A stretch of 16,808 nucleotides of DNA from Thermoplasmata archaeon (GCA_021810575.1 JAJZIN010000014.1:1-16808); one strand, 5' to 3'; counted from the first letter of the stretch, positions 1 through 7,677 are shown. The notes: generated by a model not told the origin, from the sequence alone. Made by a program: numbers and translations.

Positions 1-363
1 TTCCACCCTGCAGCTTCCTGAGATATCCATGCAGTTTGAATCCATGGTACCCTCGACTGTTATGGAACCAGATACGGAAAGTTCCTCTGCATAAACTGAA
101 GATATCCTGCTTGAGCCTGACAGTTTGATCTTTTTTGACCTTTCCCGTCTGGGTTCCTCCTTCATTTCCTCATCCTTCCTCTCTTCCCCTTCAAATTTTA
201 GACTCCCTAATTTTATATTCATATTATCGGCTGCCTCCTCATTCTTTTCTTCCCCGCTGGAATCAACTTCCCCCCACCTCTTCATGATCTCATTATAGAG
301 GGTCTCACTCATCTTCCCACTTGCCAACATTTCCTCCAGTTTTTTCTTCCTGTCTACGTCCAT
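1..363 (-). CDS. Bactofilin-like / polymer-forming-type protein, C-terminus cut off by window edge
   Basis: This minus-strand reading frame starts at ATG (363-361) and stays open through 121 codons to the window edge, so the C-terminus is missing. Residues 1-25 (MDVDRKKKLEEMLASGKMSE...) look like a short SHOCT-like helix. Residues 30-75 are a very charged Glu/Lys linker. From about residue 80 there is a short-period pattern (KIKLSGSSRISSVYAEELSV, then SGSITVEGTM, then DISGSCRVE), with SG turns and alternating hydrophobics, as in right-handed beta-helical bactofilin (polymer-forming) domains. In bactofilins such domains assemble into filaments; that role here is inference. An 18-bp AT palindrome at 389-406 fits a promoter. 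It diverges from the winged-helix gene at 510. Family assignment is tentative because only the first turns of the repeat are visible. Confidence 0.6.
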   Translation of the reverse strand, partial: MDVDRKKKLEEMLASGKMSETLYNEIMKRWGEVDSSGEEKNEEAADNMNIKLGSLKFEGEERKDEEMKEEPRRERSKKIKLSGSSRISSVYAEELSVSGSITVEGTMDSNCMDISGSCRVE

Positions 364-388
364 CTGCTATCAAACTCTAATAATTGAG

Positions 389-406
389 AAATATATTAAT
401 ATATTT
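389..406. promoter_or_regulatory. AT palindrome in divergent promoter region (TATA box and/or operator)
   Basis: Positions 389-406 read AAATATATTAATATATTT, a perfect 18-bp palindrome. It begins 26 nt upstream of the ATG at 363, so it can serve as the TATA box of the bactofilin-like gene. A second inverted pair, TTAGAA (405-410) and TTCTAA (432-437), lies beside it. Both sit between that gene and the divergent winged-helix regulator at 510, so an operator role is possible but unproven. Confidence 0.4.
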
Positions 407-509
407 AGAACTTAAAATTTAAATGAATGAATTCTAAACTTGGTTAGTTCAACTTTTTAATTTACATTTGCAACCTAAAAGTTTATGACACCTTAGAGCA
501 TGATATCAC

Positions 510-917
510 ATGATTTCAGAGATTAACATTCTCACCTCATCTTCCAGGGTTTCCATTGTTGAATTGCTCAGGACACCAAAGACTCCAGATGACCTGGCGG
601 ATGCACTGAAGATAACAAGACAGGGTGTTGACAAGCAGTTGAAGGAATTAATGAAATACGGGATTGTTCAGAGGAGGTGGTTCATTGGATATAACAGGCC
701 TAAAATAGAGTATTTCCTGACAGAACTCGGTTCAGGATTCTATGCTGACCTTGAGAATTTGGGCAAAAAATTCAGGGAATCTGGAAAATTGATGCTAATT
801 GAAAGACTGAAGGGCATGGACATTGACCTTGCAGATGGAAGGATGTCGGTTGAGAAATATGAGGAGGAAAAGGTTCTACTGGAAGAATCTATGGAATGGT
901 TTTCGAGGAGGGATTGA
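510..917 (+). CDS. Small winged-helix (ArsR-like) transcriptional regulator
   Basis: This is a 135-aa protein. Residues 4-70 form a winged helix-turn-helix: a first helix (SSRVSIVELLRT), then 'TPDDLADALKITRQGVDKQLKELMKYGIV' as the HTH with its recognition helix, then 'QRRWFIGYNRPKIEYFLTELG' as the wing and following strand. Residues 72-135 are mostly charged helix and could dimerise. No Cys/His metal site is visible, so metal sensing of the classical ArsR kind is not supported. The start was chosen because the HTH begins within the first few residues; the ATG at 500 is in another frame. There is only a weak A/T box (TTTATGA, 482-488) about 25 nt upstream. The gene diverges from the bactofilin-like gene and converges on tag. 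Its target is unknown; autoregulation or control of the divergent gene is a guess from position. Confidence 0.75.
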   Translation: MISEINILTSSSRVSIVELLRTPKTPDDLADALKITRQGVDKQLKELMKYGIVQRRWFIGYNRPKIEYFLTELGSGFYADLENLGKKFRESGKLMLIERLKGMDIDLADGRMSVEKYEEEKVLLEESMEWFSRRD

Positions 918-938
918 TGATTTTGCTTTCCCGAAGTA

Positions 939-951
939 ATTGGGAACCAAT
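939..951. terminator. Weak hairpin between convergent genes
   Basis: ATTGG-GAA-CCAAT forms a five-base-pair stem with a three-base loop in the 48-bp gap between the convergent winged-helix and tag stop codons. It is too short to be certain and has no strong T tract. Confidence 0.2.
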
Positions 952-965
952 GCCTTATCCCATGT

Positions 966-1535
966 TCAAAGTTGATCATAACGGAAACATTCAACCAGAT
1001 GGTCATTTATCAAACCTGCTCCCTGCATGAATGCGTAGCATATTGTTGAACCAACAAATTTGAACCCTCTTTTTCTCAGGTCCTTACTCATGCTGTCAGA
1101 CTCCCTGCTTGTTGAAGGTATCTCGTAATCATGTTTCCAGCTGTTCCTTACTGTCTTTCCATTTACAAATGACCAGATATATGAATCAAAAGAACCAAAT
1201 TCCTCCTTGACTTTAAGAAACAAAGTTGCATTGGTCACGGCTGCTGTAATTTTCAGCCGATTCCTGATAATGCCACTGTTAATCATCAGATCTTCAATCT
1301 TCACCTGATCATAAACTGCAATTTTTTCCGCACAAAAATTATCAAATGCTTTCCTGTAGTTTTCTCTTTTCTTCAGAACCGTGATCCAGCTGAGACCTGC
1401 CTGGAATCCATCAAGGATCAGTGCCTCAAACAGCTTTCTGTCGTCATGAAGTGGAACGCCCCATTCCATGTCGTGATAATCCAGATATATGGGATCACTG
1501 ATCCCCTTCCACTGGCATCTTTTCAATTCACCCAT
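966..1535 (-). CDS. tag: DNA-3-methyladenine glycosylase I
   Basis: The 189-aa protein matches E. coli Tag over its whole length (187 aa). It removes 3-methyladenine from alkylated DNA to start base-excision repair. The zinc-snap ligands of Tag are present as Cys7, His21, His179 and Cys183. Other shared blocks are 'YHDMEWGVP' (residues 20-28), 'QAGLSWITVLKKRENYR' (45-61) with Trp50 matching E. coli Trp46, the HhH-type region 'SGIIRNRLKI', and 'LRKRGFKFVGSTICYAFMQ' near the C-terminus. The position equal to E. coli Glu38, which contacts the base, is Asp42. It starts at ATG with an A/T box centred about 26 nt upstream. It follows the DUF302 gene on the same strand after a 76-bp gap but has its own promoter, so it need not be in an operon. 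Confidence 0.95.
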   Translation of the reverse strand: MGELKRCQWKGISDPIYLDYHDMEWGVPLHDDRKLFEALILDGFQAGLSWITVLKKRENYRKAFDNFCAEKIAVYDQVKIEDLMINSGIIRNRLKITAAVTNATLFLKVKEEFGSFDSYIWSFVNGKTVRNSWKHDYEIPSTSRESDSMSKDLRKRGFKFVGSTICYAFMQGAGLINDHLVECFRYDQL

Positions 1536-1556
1536 ACCTGTACGATCCTTTTCCTG

Positions 1557-1565
1557 ATATTTATT
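1557..1565 (-). promoter_or_regulatory. TATA box of tag
   Basis: On the minus strand this reads AATAAATAT, centred about 26 nt before the tag ATG (1535). It fits a leaderless archaeal promoter; no Shine-Dalgarno sequence lies in between. Confidence 0.5.
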
Positions 1566-1611
1566 CTATCACCAGACTGCAGTAGTTTTAAAAACCTGCC
1601 ATGCATAGTAA

Positions 1612-2001
1612 CTATTTCAGCGTGTCCAGAACCTTTTGAACGTTCATATCGAAGGCTTTTCCCTTCTCTGCAAGATTCCCCATGTTATGCATCTTCAGGA
1701 TTGCCTCCAGTTTCCTGTAAAGAACATGTGTTCCATCCTTCTCATAAACAAGTATTTTAGCAGGTAGATCAATGGCAATCTCCGGGTTTTCCTGGATCAG
1801 TCCAGTCCCGCCCTTCGGATTTCCGAAGATGATCACCATGGCAGGAAATAATTCAAGATCAACTTCTTTAGCTGCCCCACTGTGATCTATCATACTGAAT
1901 ATCTTAAGACCGGAATCCTCCAGTCCATGCCTTATGAGTTCAACCGTTTCCCTGAATTTCAATCCTGGTATAATTCTTGTAAATGCTTCTTCTGATTCCA
2001 T
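1612..2001 (-). CDS. DUF302 family protein
   Basis: The 129-aa protein has the DUF302 signature: an N-terminal 'FRETVELIRHGLEDSGLKIFSMIDHSGAAKEVDLEL' region (residues ~16-51), then 'MVIIFGNPKGGTGLIQENPEIAIDLPAKILVYEKDG' (55-90), ending with a helix (FDMNVQKVLDTLK). The 'IDHSGAAKE...IFGNPK' pattern is typical of the family. The biochemical role of DUF302 is not established; in the literature it is often seen near redox, metal or membrane functions, none of which is evident here. There is no signal peptide or membrane segment, so it is probably cytoplasmic. It diverges from the M1 aminopeptidase across a 79-bp gap holding a promoter for each gene, and lies upstream of tag on the same strand. 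Confidence 0.88.
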   Translation of the reverse strand: MESEEAFTRIIPGLKFRETVELIRHGLEDSGLKIFSMIDHSGAAKEVDLELFPAMVIIFGNPKGGTGLIQENPEIAIDLPAKILVYEKDGTHVLYRKLEAILKMHNMGNLAEKGKAFDMNVQKVLDTLK

Positions 2002-2021
2002 GTTACAGAATCCATTGATGG

Positions 2022-2029
2022 TATATATT
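2022..2029 (-). promoter_or_regulatory. TATA box of the DUF302 gene
   Basis: This reads AATATATA on the minus strand, 21-28 nt upstream of the ATG at 2001. It is one half of a compact divergent promoter pair with the box at 2050. Confidence 0.5.
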
Positions 2030-2049
2030 CACTCACGGGGTGATGGCAA

Positions 2050-2057
2050 TTTATTTA
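2050..2057 (+). promoter_or_regulatory. TATA box of the M1 aminopeptidase gene
   Basis: TTTATTTA is centred about 27 nt upstream of ATG 2081. It supports 2081 as the true start and a leaderless transcript. Confidence 0.5.
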
Positions 2058-2080
2058 CACAATCACCATATTTAGTGAAC

Positions 2081-4462
2081 ATGAGAATTGAGCATTATGA
2101 CATAGAACTGGATTATGATGAGAAAACAAAGGAGTATAAAGGAAAGGAGAAGATCCTGCTCAGCGGGAATGAGAAGGATTTTGTTATAAACACAATAAAT
2201 CATGAGATAACCGAAATAAAGCTCAATGGAATGAAGGTAGAACTGGAGAATGGAAAGAAGGATGAGGAAAAGATCATAAAGGGGGAACTGAGGAACAACA
2301 GTGAACTTTTCATTGGTTTCAGGGCTAAGGTTCCAGAAGCTCTTACGGGACTTTACCTTGCCAGGACCCCGGATGGCTCTGAAATGATATCAACCCAGTT
2401 TGAGGCCATAGGTGCAAGGAGAGCCTTCCCATGCTTTGATGAGCCACTTTTGAAGGCGACGTTCACTATGAGGCTTATCATCGCTCATGATCTCGAGGCA
2501 ATCAGTAATATGCCTGTTGAAAGAACAACCGTTAAAGATGTAAGGAAAACAGTTGAATTCCAGATTACACCAAGAATGCCTACCTATCTGTTATACATAG
2601 GAATCGGAGTATTCAGGACAATGCACAGGAAGCATGGAAATGTTGATCTCTATCTTACAGGATTGAAGGATCATATAGAAACAACCAAGTTCCCACTTGA
2701 TGTTGCAGAAAAATGTATTGATTTCTTCAACGAATATACCGGTATACCATACATGTTGCCGAAAATGCACCTCATATCTGTACCGGAATTTGCTGCAGGT
2801 GCAATGGAAAACTGGGGTGCAATAACATTCAGGGAATCTGCACTGCTGTATAATGAGAGCTCAGGCAATGCATCGAAAAAGAGGATAGCATCAGTCATAG
2901 CCCATGAAATTGCACATCAGTGGTTCGGTGACCTTGTAACGATGAAATACTGGAACGATCTGTGGCTTAACGAAAGTTTTGCAACATTCATGGCAAACAA
3001 GGCGATTGAATCCATATACCCGGAATGGAACATAACAGGTGACATGCTTGTTTCAGATGGAAGAGGCGCATTCCTGGTTGATTCACTGGAGAGCAGCAAT
3101 CCTGTCTCCCCCAAGGAGAGGGACATGGACAAGATGGGAGAAAGATCCACTGAGATAACATATGGGAAGGGTGGAATGATCCTGAGGATGATTGAAAGTT
3201 ATGTGGGTGATGATGCATTCAGGAGGGGGTTGCATGCATACCTGGTGAGATATTCATATTCAAATGCAGAGGCAGCAGATCTCTGGAAGAGCATCTCGGA
3301 GAATTCAGAGAGGGACGTAAGCAATATCATGGATGCATGGATAACGAGGGATGGCTATCCACTCATAAGCGTGAATGATGGTTCCACAAGAAGAATTTCA
3401 CAGGAGAGATTCCTTCTTAATGGAAAAACAGATGACAGTATATGGCCTGTGCCACTGACCGTTAAGAGGAAGGGTGGTACTGAGAGCGTCCTGTTTGATA
3501 CGAAGGAAGGAGATGTGAATGGAGATGGATTCATAAAGCTGAATGCAGATGAATCTGGATTCTACAGGGTAAGATACACAGATGAATTCTACAAAAAATT
3601 TGATCCTTCATCAAAAGATTTCACTGAGTTCGACCTTATCGGGATTGTAAGTGATCTTTATGCGCTTGTTGTCTCCGGGAGAATGGAACTGATGCATTAT
3701 ACGGATATGGTTGGAAAATTCAATGAAAACAACAGGTATAACCTTTCCATCCAGATATCAAATGAGCTTGCAGAACTCCATCATGTGCTATACAGGAATG
3801 AAGATGTGAAGAATGCATTCAGGAATTTCCATGAGTCTCAGAGGAAGATGCTGGAACATGACAGGAATGATGACATAAACAGGTCAATACTTCATGGTCT
3901 TGTACTCAGGAGACTTGCAGAAGTTGATGATCATACATGCAGCGAGCTTGCAGGTAAGTTCCATCATATTGAGAAGGAAGATCCGGACATGAGGAATGCC
4001 ATTGCATTTGCATTTGTAAGGAAGAACAATGATCCTGAGGCAACCATAGGGAAGTATGAATCATTGAAGAATGACAATGACCGTGTTGCCATACTGGGTG
4101 CCATGGGAAACCTCTTAGGAAAAGAGGCTATGGAAGAAATATTCTCACTTGCGAAGGACGGAAAGATCAAGAAGCAGGATGAATCGAGATATTATACATC
4201 CCTTGGCCTGTCCCTGGAGAATAAGGATATTGCCTTTGAGAACATCGAGAGGATTGTTACAAGACTGAATGAGATATCAACAGGAGGCAGAAATGTATCA
4301 AACCTCATGTCTGCAATATTACCCTTTGTGGGTGAAACCAGGATTGATGAGACACGGAATCTCATGGATAAAATCAGGAACGATAAGAACAGGCTTGGAA
4401 TAAGCAAGGGTCTTGAAAAACTTGAAATCTTCGAGAAACTGAGGGAAAGATATAACAGGTAA
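2081..4462 (+). CDS. M1 aminopeptidase, tricorn protease interacting factor F2/F3 type
   Basis: This is a 793-aa M1-family zinc aminopeptidase. The exopeptidase motif GAMEN is at residues 240-244. The zinc site HEIAH is at 275-279, with the third ligand Glu298 in 'WLNESFATF' at the usual 18-residue spacing. The all-beta N-terminal domain (1-190), the catalytic domain (190-440), a beta-sandwich (about 445-540) and a helical C-terminal domain fill the usual length; the T. acidophilum factors F2 and F3 are about 780 aa. The known role is trimming peptides made by proteasome and tricorn to free amino acids in the cytoplasm. Which of F2 or F3 it equals cannot be decided by eye. The frame is open upstream to 1934, but the start at 2081 is preferred: 'MRIEHYDIELDYD' matches the family N-terminus, a TATA box lies about 27 nt before it, and the longer form would overlap the divergent DUF302 gene. 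Confidence 0.93.
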   Translation: MRIEHYDIELDYDEKTKEYKGKEKILLSGNEKDFVINTINHEITEIKLNGMKVELENGKKDEEKIIKGELRNNSELFIGFRAKVPEALTGLYLARTPDGSEMISTQFEAIGARRAFPCFDEPLLKATFTMRLIIAHDLEAISNMPVERTTVKDVRKTVEFQITPRMPTYLLYIGIGVFRTMHRKHGNVDLYLTGLKDHIETTKFPLDVAEKCIDFFNEYTGIPYMLPKMHLISVPEFAAGAMENWGAITFRESALLYNESSGNASKKRIASVIAHEIAHQWFGDLVTMKYWNDLWLNESFATFMANKAIESIYPEWNITGDMLVSDGRGAFLVDSLESSNPVSPKERDMDKMGERSTEITYGKGGMILRMIESYVGDDAFRRGLHAYLVRYSYSNAEAADLWKSISENSERDVSNIMDAWITRDGYPLISVNDGSTRRISQERFLLNGKTDDSIWPVPLTVKRKGGTESVLFDTKEGDVNGDGFIKLNADESGFYRVRYTDEFYKKFDPSSKDFTEFDLIGIVSDLYALVVSGRMELMHYTDMVGKFNENNRYNLSIQISNELAELHHVLYRNEDVKNAFRNFHESQRKMLEHDRNDDINRSILHGLVLRRLAEVDDHTCSELAGKFHHIEKEDPDMRNAIAFAFVRKNNDPEATIGKYESLKNDNDRVAILGAMGNLLGKEAMEEIFSLAKDGKIKKQDESRYYTSLGLSLENKDIAFENIERIVTRLNEISTGGRNVSNLMSAILPFVGETRIDETRNLMDKIRNDKNRLGISKGLEKLEIFEKLRERYNR

Positions 4463-4466
4463 TGTT

Positions 4467-4494
4467 ATTGAATTGCAACCCGATTGCATTCAAT
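4467..4494 (+). terminator. Hairpin just after the aminopeptidase stop codon
   Basis: ATTGAAT (4467-4473), a bulged T, GCAA, loop CCCGA, TTGC, ATTCAAT (4488-4494). This gives an 11-bp stem with one bulge, starting four bases after the stop. The rest of the gap to 4673 shows no gene; the next gene ends convergently at 4674. A terminator or mRNA 3'-end role is inferred, since archaeal termination depends more on T tracts, which are weak here. Confidence 0.4.
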
Positions 4495-4673
4495 CAGTCC
4501 TGCATGTATCAGTACAACATTTACCAATAAATCAGGCACGCTATTATTTGAGCGAGATCTTTAAAACAGTTTTCAGGATAGGTTCAGGTAGCCTTTGCCA
4601 ATAAGTATGCTTGCTTTCACTGGGTGATAGATGGAACAGACCTCCCTGAATTGCTTTTAATAATTTTGAAGCC

Positions 4674-5330
4674 CTAGATCCCGAAGCCTACCCCACCAAA
4701 TCCAGGCTGGTTAAAGTCAGCGCCAGAAATGGCATGAATCAGGGTTTTATAAAGCTGGAAAGCAACCAGGAGATTTACGTCCATATCACCAGTAATCTGT
4801 CCTTCGAAATATTTGCTTACAATGTGATGCTTTATCTCAGCAACCTCATTCCCGTCAAGGGTAATTTTGTAAATGGTGCCTTCAAGATTTTCCTTTACCT
4901 CAAACTGCCTTCCATTAATATCTGTGAGTGATGCCTTTCTTTCGTGAATCTCCATCTGGCCTAATTTTCCTCCATCCGCCCCTGTGACATCATAGTTCTT
5001 TGAGGCAGATACAAGATGTTTAGGCTTTGTGTGTACTACCTCCATAATAGTAGCTCCAGCCTCATTTGCCAGAAGGAAATTGGCAAATATTTCACCTCTT
5101 AGACCACCTGTTAATGAAACTTTACCAACAGGTCCAAGTTCGTTGCTAATCTCAACATCAAGACCGCCACCCATTAGCCTCATTTTCCCCTTTGTTTGAA
5201 AGGTCTTTCCACTCAATGTGTTGACCCCATTGAGATTTGAGGAGACATTTGCAGAAACAGGATTTCCGCATTTGGGACAAAATTTAGAATCTTCTTCAAG
5301 CTGATTCCCACATGATGGACAGAATGCCAT
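4674..5330 (-). CDS. Zinc-ribbon protein with LURP-one-related (tubby-like) domain
   Basis: The 218-aa protein begins with a zinc ribbon, CPSCG...CPKCG, with cysteines 4, 7, 18 and 21. A Ser/Asn linker (about 25-40) follows. Residues ~45-200 show repeated short beta-strand units such as 'FEVKENLEGTIYKITLDGNEVAEIKHH' and 'YFEGQITGDMDVNLLVAFQLYKTLIHAI', with the buried last helix typical of the LURP-one-related/scramblase-like beta-barrel fold. A Gly/Phe-rich tail (QPGFGGVGFGI) ends the protein. No signal peptide is seen. The function is unknown; prokaryotic proteins of this fold are poorly characterised, and the domain call rests on pattern only. The gene stands alone, convergent with the aminopeptidase gene and divergent from thrS. 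Confidence 0.75.
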   Translation of the reverse strand: MAFCPSCGNQLEEDSKFCPKCGNPVSANVSSNLNGVNTLSGKTFQTKGKMRLMGGGLDVEISNELGPVGKVSLTGGLRGEIFANFLLANEAGATIMEVVHTKPKHLVSASKNYDVTGADGGKLGQMEIHERKASLTDINGRQFEVKENLEGTIYKITLDGNEVAEIKHHIVSKYFEGQITGDMDVNLLVAFQLYKTLIHAISGADFNQPGFGGVGFGI

Positions 5331-5350
5331 AGGCTTCGAATAAAAGATTG

Positions 5351-5358
5351 TATATAAA
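5351..5358 (-). promoter_or_regulatory. TATA box of the zinc-ribbon/LURP-one gene
   Basis: This is TTTATATA on the minus strand, centred about 25 nt upstream of the ATG at 5330. The remaining intergenic DNA up to thrS (about 290 bp in all) shows no open gene or clear RNA element. Confidence 0.55.
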
Positions 5359-5594
5359 TATTTGTCAGATAGAATATTGTATTTTGCAATTGGCCTTCAT
5401 GGAAGTTTTAAGATTAATGTCTAACGGCAAATTTTCAGTAAAGGTGTCCTGCAGATCAAGCTCAGGATGATAATACTCATGAAAGTTTAATTGCGAGCAC
5501 AGGCAGGATAGGAAAAAAATACAGATTTTCCAGGCAAAGATTCCATATAATTATATTTTCAGGATCTAAACTGTTTGCCTTAATGAAGCATAAG

Positions 5595-5602
5595 AATTTA
5601 TT
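5595..5602 (+). promoter_or_regulatory. TATA box of thrS
   Basis: AATTTATT is centred about 26 nt before the thrS ATG at 5624, fitting leaderless transcription. No Shine-Dalgarno is visible. Confidence 0.5.
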
Positions 5603-5623
5603 GCAGTTATTAATCGTAGTTCA

Positions 5624-7624
5624 ATGTCAGAAATGCAGTTTTCTGTTAGGAAAGGGGAGCAACTGGGAACACCTTTTGCCGGAAAGAGGGACATAATAGC
5701 AGTGAGGGTTGGAAATGAACTTCACGATTTGAGGGAAATTGCGGAAACTGACACAGATGTTTTACCAGTTACGATTGATGATGAATACGGACTCCACATC
5801 CTGAGGCATTCCGCTGCACATCTTCTTGCCCAGGCCATAATGGAAATGTGTCCAGATGCAAAACTGAACGCCGGTCCTGTGGTTGAGAATGGCTTCTATT
5901 ATGATATTAAAATGGAACCTCCAGATCAGGAGGCACTTGATAGCATAGAAAAGAAGATGAAGGAACTTGCTTCAAAAAAGATACCCATTGTTAGAGAGGT
6001 TCATAATAAGGAAGAATTGAAGAAGATGTTCCATGGTAACAGGTTCAAGCTTGACAAGATAAATGATTATGTTGGGAAGGAATCCACTGTTTACAGGCAG
6101 GGTGATTTTGTCGACTTCTGTACCGGCCCACATGTTCCAGATACGTCCTATATCAGGCATTTCAAGCTGCTCAATGTGGCTTCGTCAAATTATAAGGGAG
6201 ATATAAAGGAGGAGAGGCTGACAAGGATACATGGAACGGCATTTCCTGATGAGAAGTCACTGAAACAGTACCTGAAGAACAGGGAGGAGGCAGCACAGAG
6301 GGATCACAGAAAGATAGGTTCTGAAATGGATCTTTTTGTATTCAATTCAGAAAGAGCCCCTGGACTGCCCATGTACACGGCAAAAGGCTCGGTCATCAGG
6401 AACGAACTGATAAATTTCATGAGGGAGCTTAACACAAGATTTGGATGGGATGAAGTGACAACACCCCATCTCTTCAAGGATAACATGTGGAAGACTTCCG
6501 GTCACTATTACAAGTACAAGGATGACATGTTCCTCTTCACACTGCCTGATGGAGATTCGTATGCGCTTAAGCCCATGAACTGTCCCGGGCATATAACGAT
6601 CTATGAGAACACGAACCACAGCTACAGGGATATGCCTGTTAAGTTCAGTGAATTTGGAACTGTGTACAGGTATGAGAAATCAGGGGAAGTAGGCGGATTA
6701 ACGAGGCCGAGGACTTTCACAGTAGACGACGGCCATGAATTCATGAGGCCAGACCAGATTGAGGATGAGATAAAGAGTGTTCTTGACATGATGAAGATCA
6801 CCTTCAATACTTTCTTCGATGAGATTGAGGTACGGTATGATCTGTCAATTGCGGACAAGGAAAAACCTGAGAATTATCTCATCAACTATAAGTGCAGGAA
6901 GTGTGGATTCCTGAACGAACCGAAAAGAATGTCTGCAGAAACGAACGAGCAGAAATGTGAGCAATGTGGATCCACAGAACTTGAACCAGATTTCTCCCTG
7001 TGGGATAACGCAACAGAGCAGTTGAGGAATGCACTCATATCATCAAAGCTGGAATTCAAGGAATATCCAGGAGAGGCTGCATTCTACGGCCCGAAGATAG
7101 ATGTACACATAAAGGACGCACTTGGAAGGTCATGGCAGCTGACAACGATCCAGATTGACTTCTTCATGCCCATTGCATTCGGCCTCTATTTCATGAACCA
7201 GGAGAGCAAGAAAGAGACACCAGTGATGCTTCACAGGGCCATTTATGGTTCAATCGAACGATTCCTTGTGATCCTCCTGGAAAACTCTTACGGGAAATTG
7301 CCCACATGGCTTTCCCCCATACAGTCATATATCATACCACTAACAGATCAGCAGAAGGAATACGCAGTTCAGATCAACCATAAACTGAAGGAAGCAGGAA
7401 TGAGAACATATTTGGATGATTCTTCAGAAAGCGTCTCAAAGAAGATAAAGCTTGGAAGGAGATTCAGGCCCTCATATTTCATAATACTCGGTGAAAGAGA
7501 GAGGGAAAATGATGAGGTATCAGTGAGGAACAGGAAGGACAGGATCCAGAACCTGAAGGTCGATGAATTCCTTGCAAAGATGCAGCAGGAGATCAGGGAT
7601 AGATCTAAGGAACAGGCACTATAA
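5624..7624 (+). CDS. thrS: Threonyl-tRNA synthetase, bacterial-type with editing domain and inserted zinc knuckle
   Basis: The 666-aa class II synthetase charges tRNA-Thr. In order: a short TGS-like domain (~1-55); the bacterial N2 editing domain with HSAAH (His62, His66) and FCTGPH (Cys166, His170), which match the E. coli editing residues His73, His77, Cys182 and His186; the catalytic core with motif 2 'FGTVYRYEKSGEVGG', motif 3 'MLHRAIYGSIERF' and the catalytic zinc ligands Cys320, His371 and His537; then an anticodon-binding domain (~565-655). Spacing from Cys320 to His371 equals that in E. coli (51), but His371 to His537 is 40 residues longer. The extra segment holds CxxC-x17-CxxC (Cys424, 427, 445, 448), a likely second zinc site. 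The gene stands alone. Bacterial-type ThrRS is known in some archaea; the insertion is the unusual part. Confidence 0.96.
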   Translation: MSEMQFSVRKGEQLGTPFAGKRDIIAVRVGNELHDLREIAETDTDVLPVTIDDEYGLHILRHSAAHLLAQAIMEMCPDAKLNAGPVVENGFYYDIKMEPPDQEALDSIEKKMKELASKKIPIVREVHNKEELKKMFHGNRFKLDKINDYVGKESTVYRQGDFVDFCTGPHVPDTSYIRHFKLLNVASSNYKGDIKEERLTRIHGTAFPDEKSLKQYLKNREEAAQRDHRKIGSEMDLFVFNSERAPGLPMYTAKGSVIRNELINFMRELNTRFGWDEVTTPHLFKDNMWKTSGHYYKYKDDMFLFTLPDGDSYALKPMNCPGHITIYENTNHSYRDMPVKFSEFGTVYRYEKSGEVGGLTRPRTFTVDDGHEFMRPDQIEDEIKSVLDMMKITFNTFFDEIEVRYDLSIADKEKPENYLINYKCRKCGFLNEPKRMSAETNEQKCEQCGSTELEPDFSLWDNATEQLRNALISSKLEFKEYPGEAAFYGPKIDVHIKDALGRSWQLTTIQIDFFMPIAFGLYFMNQESKKETPVMLHRAIYGSIERFLVILLENSYGKLPTWLSPIQSYIIPLTDQQKEYAVQINHKLKEAGMRTYLDDSSESVSKKIKLGRRFRPSYFIILGERERENDEVSVRNRKDRIQNLKVDEFLAKMQQEIRDRSKEQAL

Positions 7625-7650
7625 TTCAAATTACTTCTAACCCCAATTAG

Positions 7651-7669
7651 AATGCCTTCTTAAGGCATT
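7651..7669. terminator. Hairpin between convergent thrS and DUF167 genes
   Basis: AATGCCTT-CTT-AAGGCATT forms a perfect eight-base-pair stem with a three-base loop. It lies 27 bp after the thrS stop and 9 bp before the end of the convergent DUF167 gene, so it could serve both transcripts. Confidence 0.45.
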
Positions 7670-7677
7670 TTACAGGA

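Noticed and set aside
1446..1760. Plus-strand open frame of 104 codons across the tag and DUF302 genes
   Set aside because: It lies opposite two well-supported genes and shows no recognisable domain; it is an antisense shadow.
1934..2080. Longer N-terminus of the aminopeptidase (open frame back to 1934)
   Set aside because: It would overlap the divergent DUF302 gene and its promoter, does not match the family N-terminus, and the TATA box at 2050 points to ATG 2081.
4620..4655. C/D-box-like words (TGATAG ... CTGA) in the gap after the aminopeptidase
   Set aside because: Only one imperfect C-like and one D-like box are present, without C'/D' boxes at guide spacing; not enough for an sRNA call.
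5400..5590. Possible leader regulatory RNA upstream of thrS
   Set aside because: Only a weak TCCTG/CAGGA pairing is seen, the TATA box lies downstream at 5595, and T-box control is not expected in archaea.
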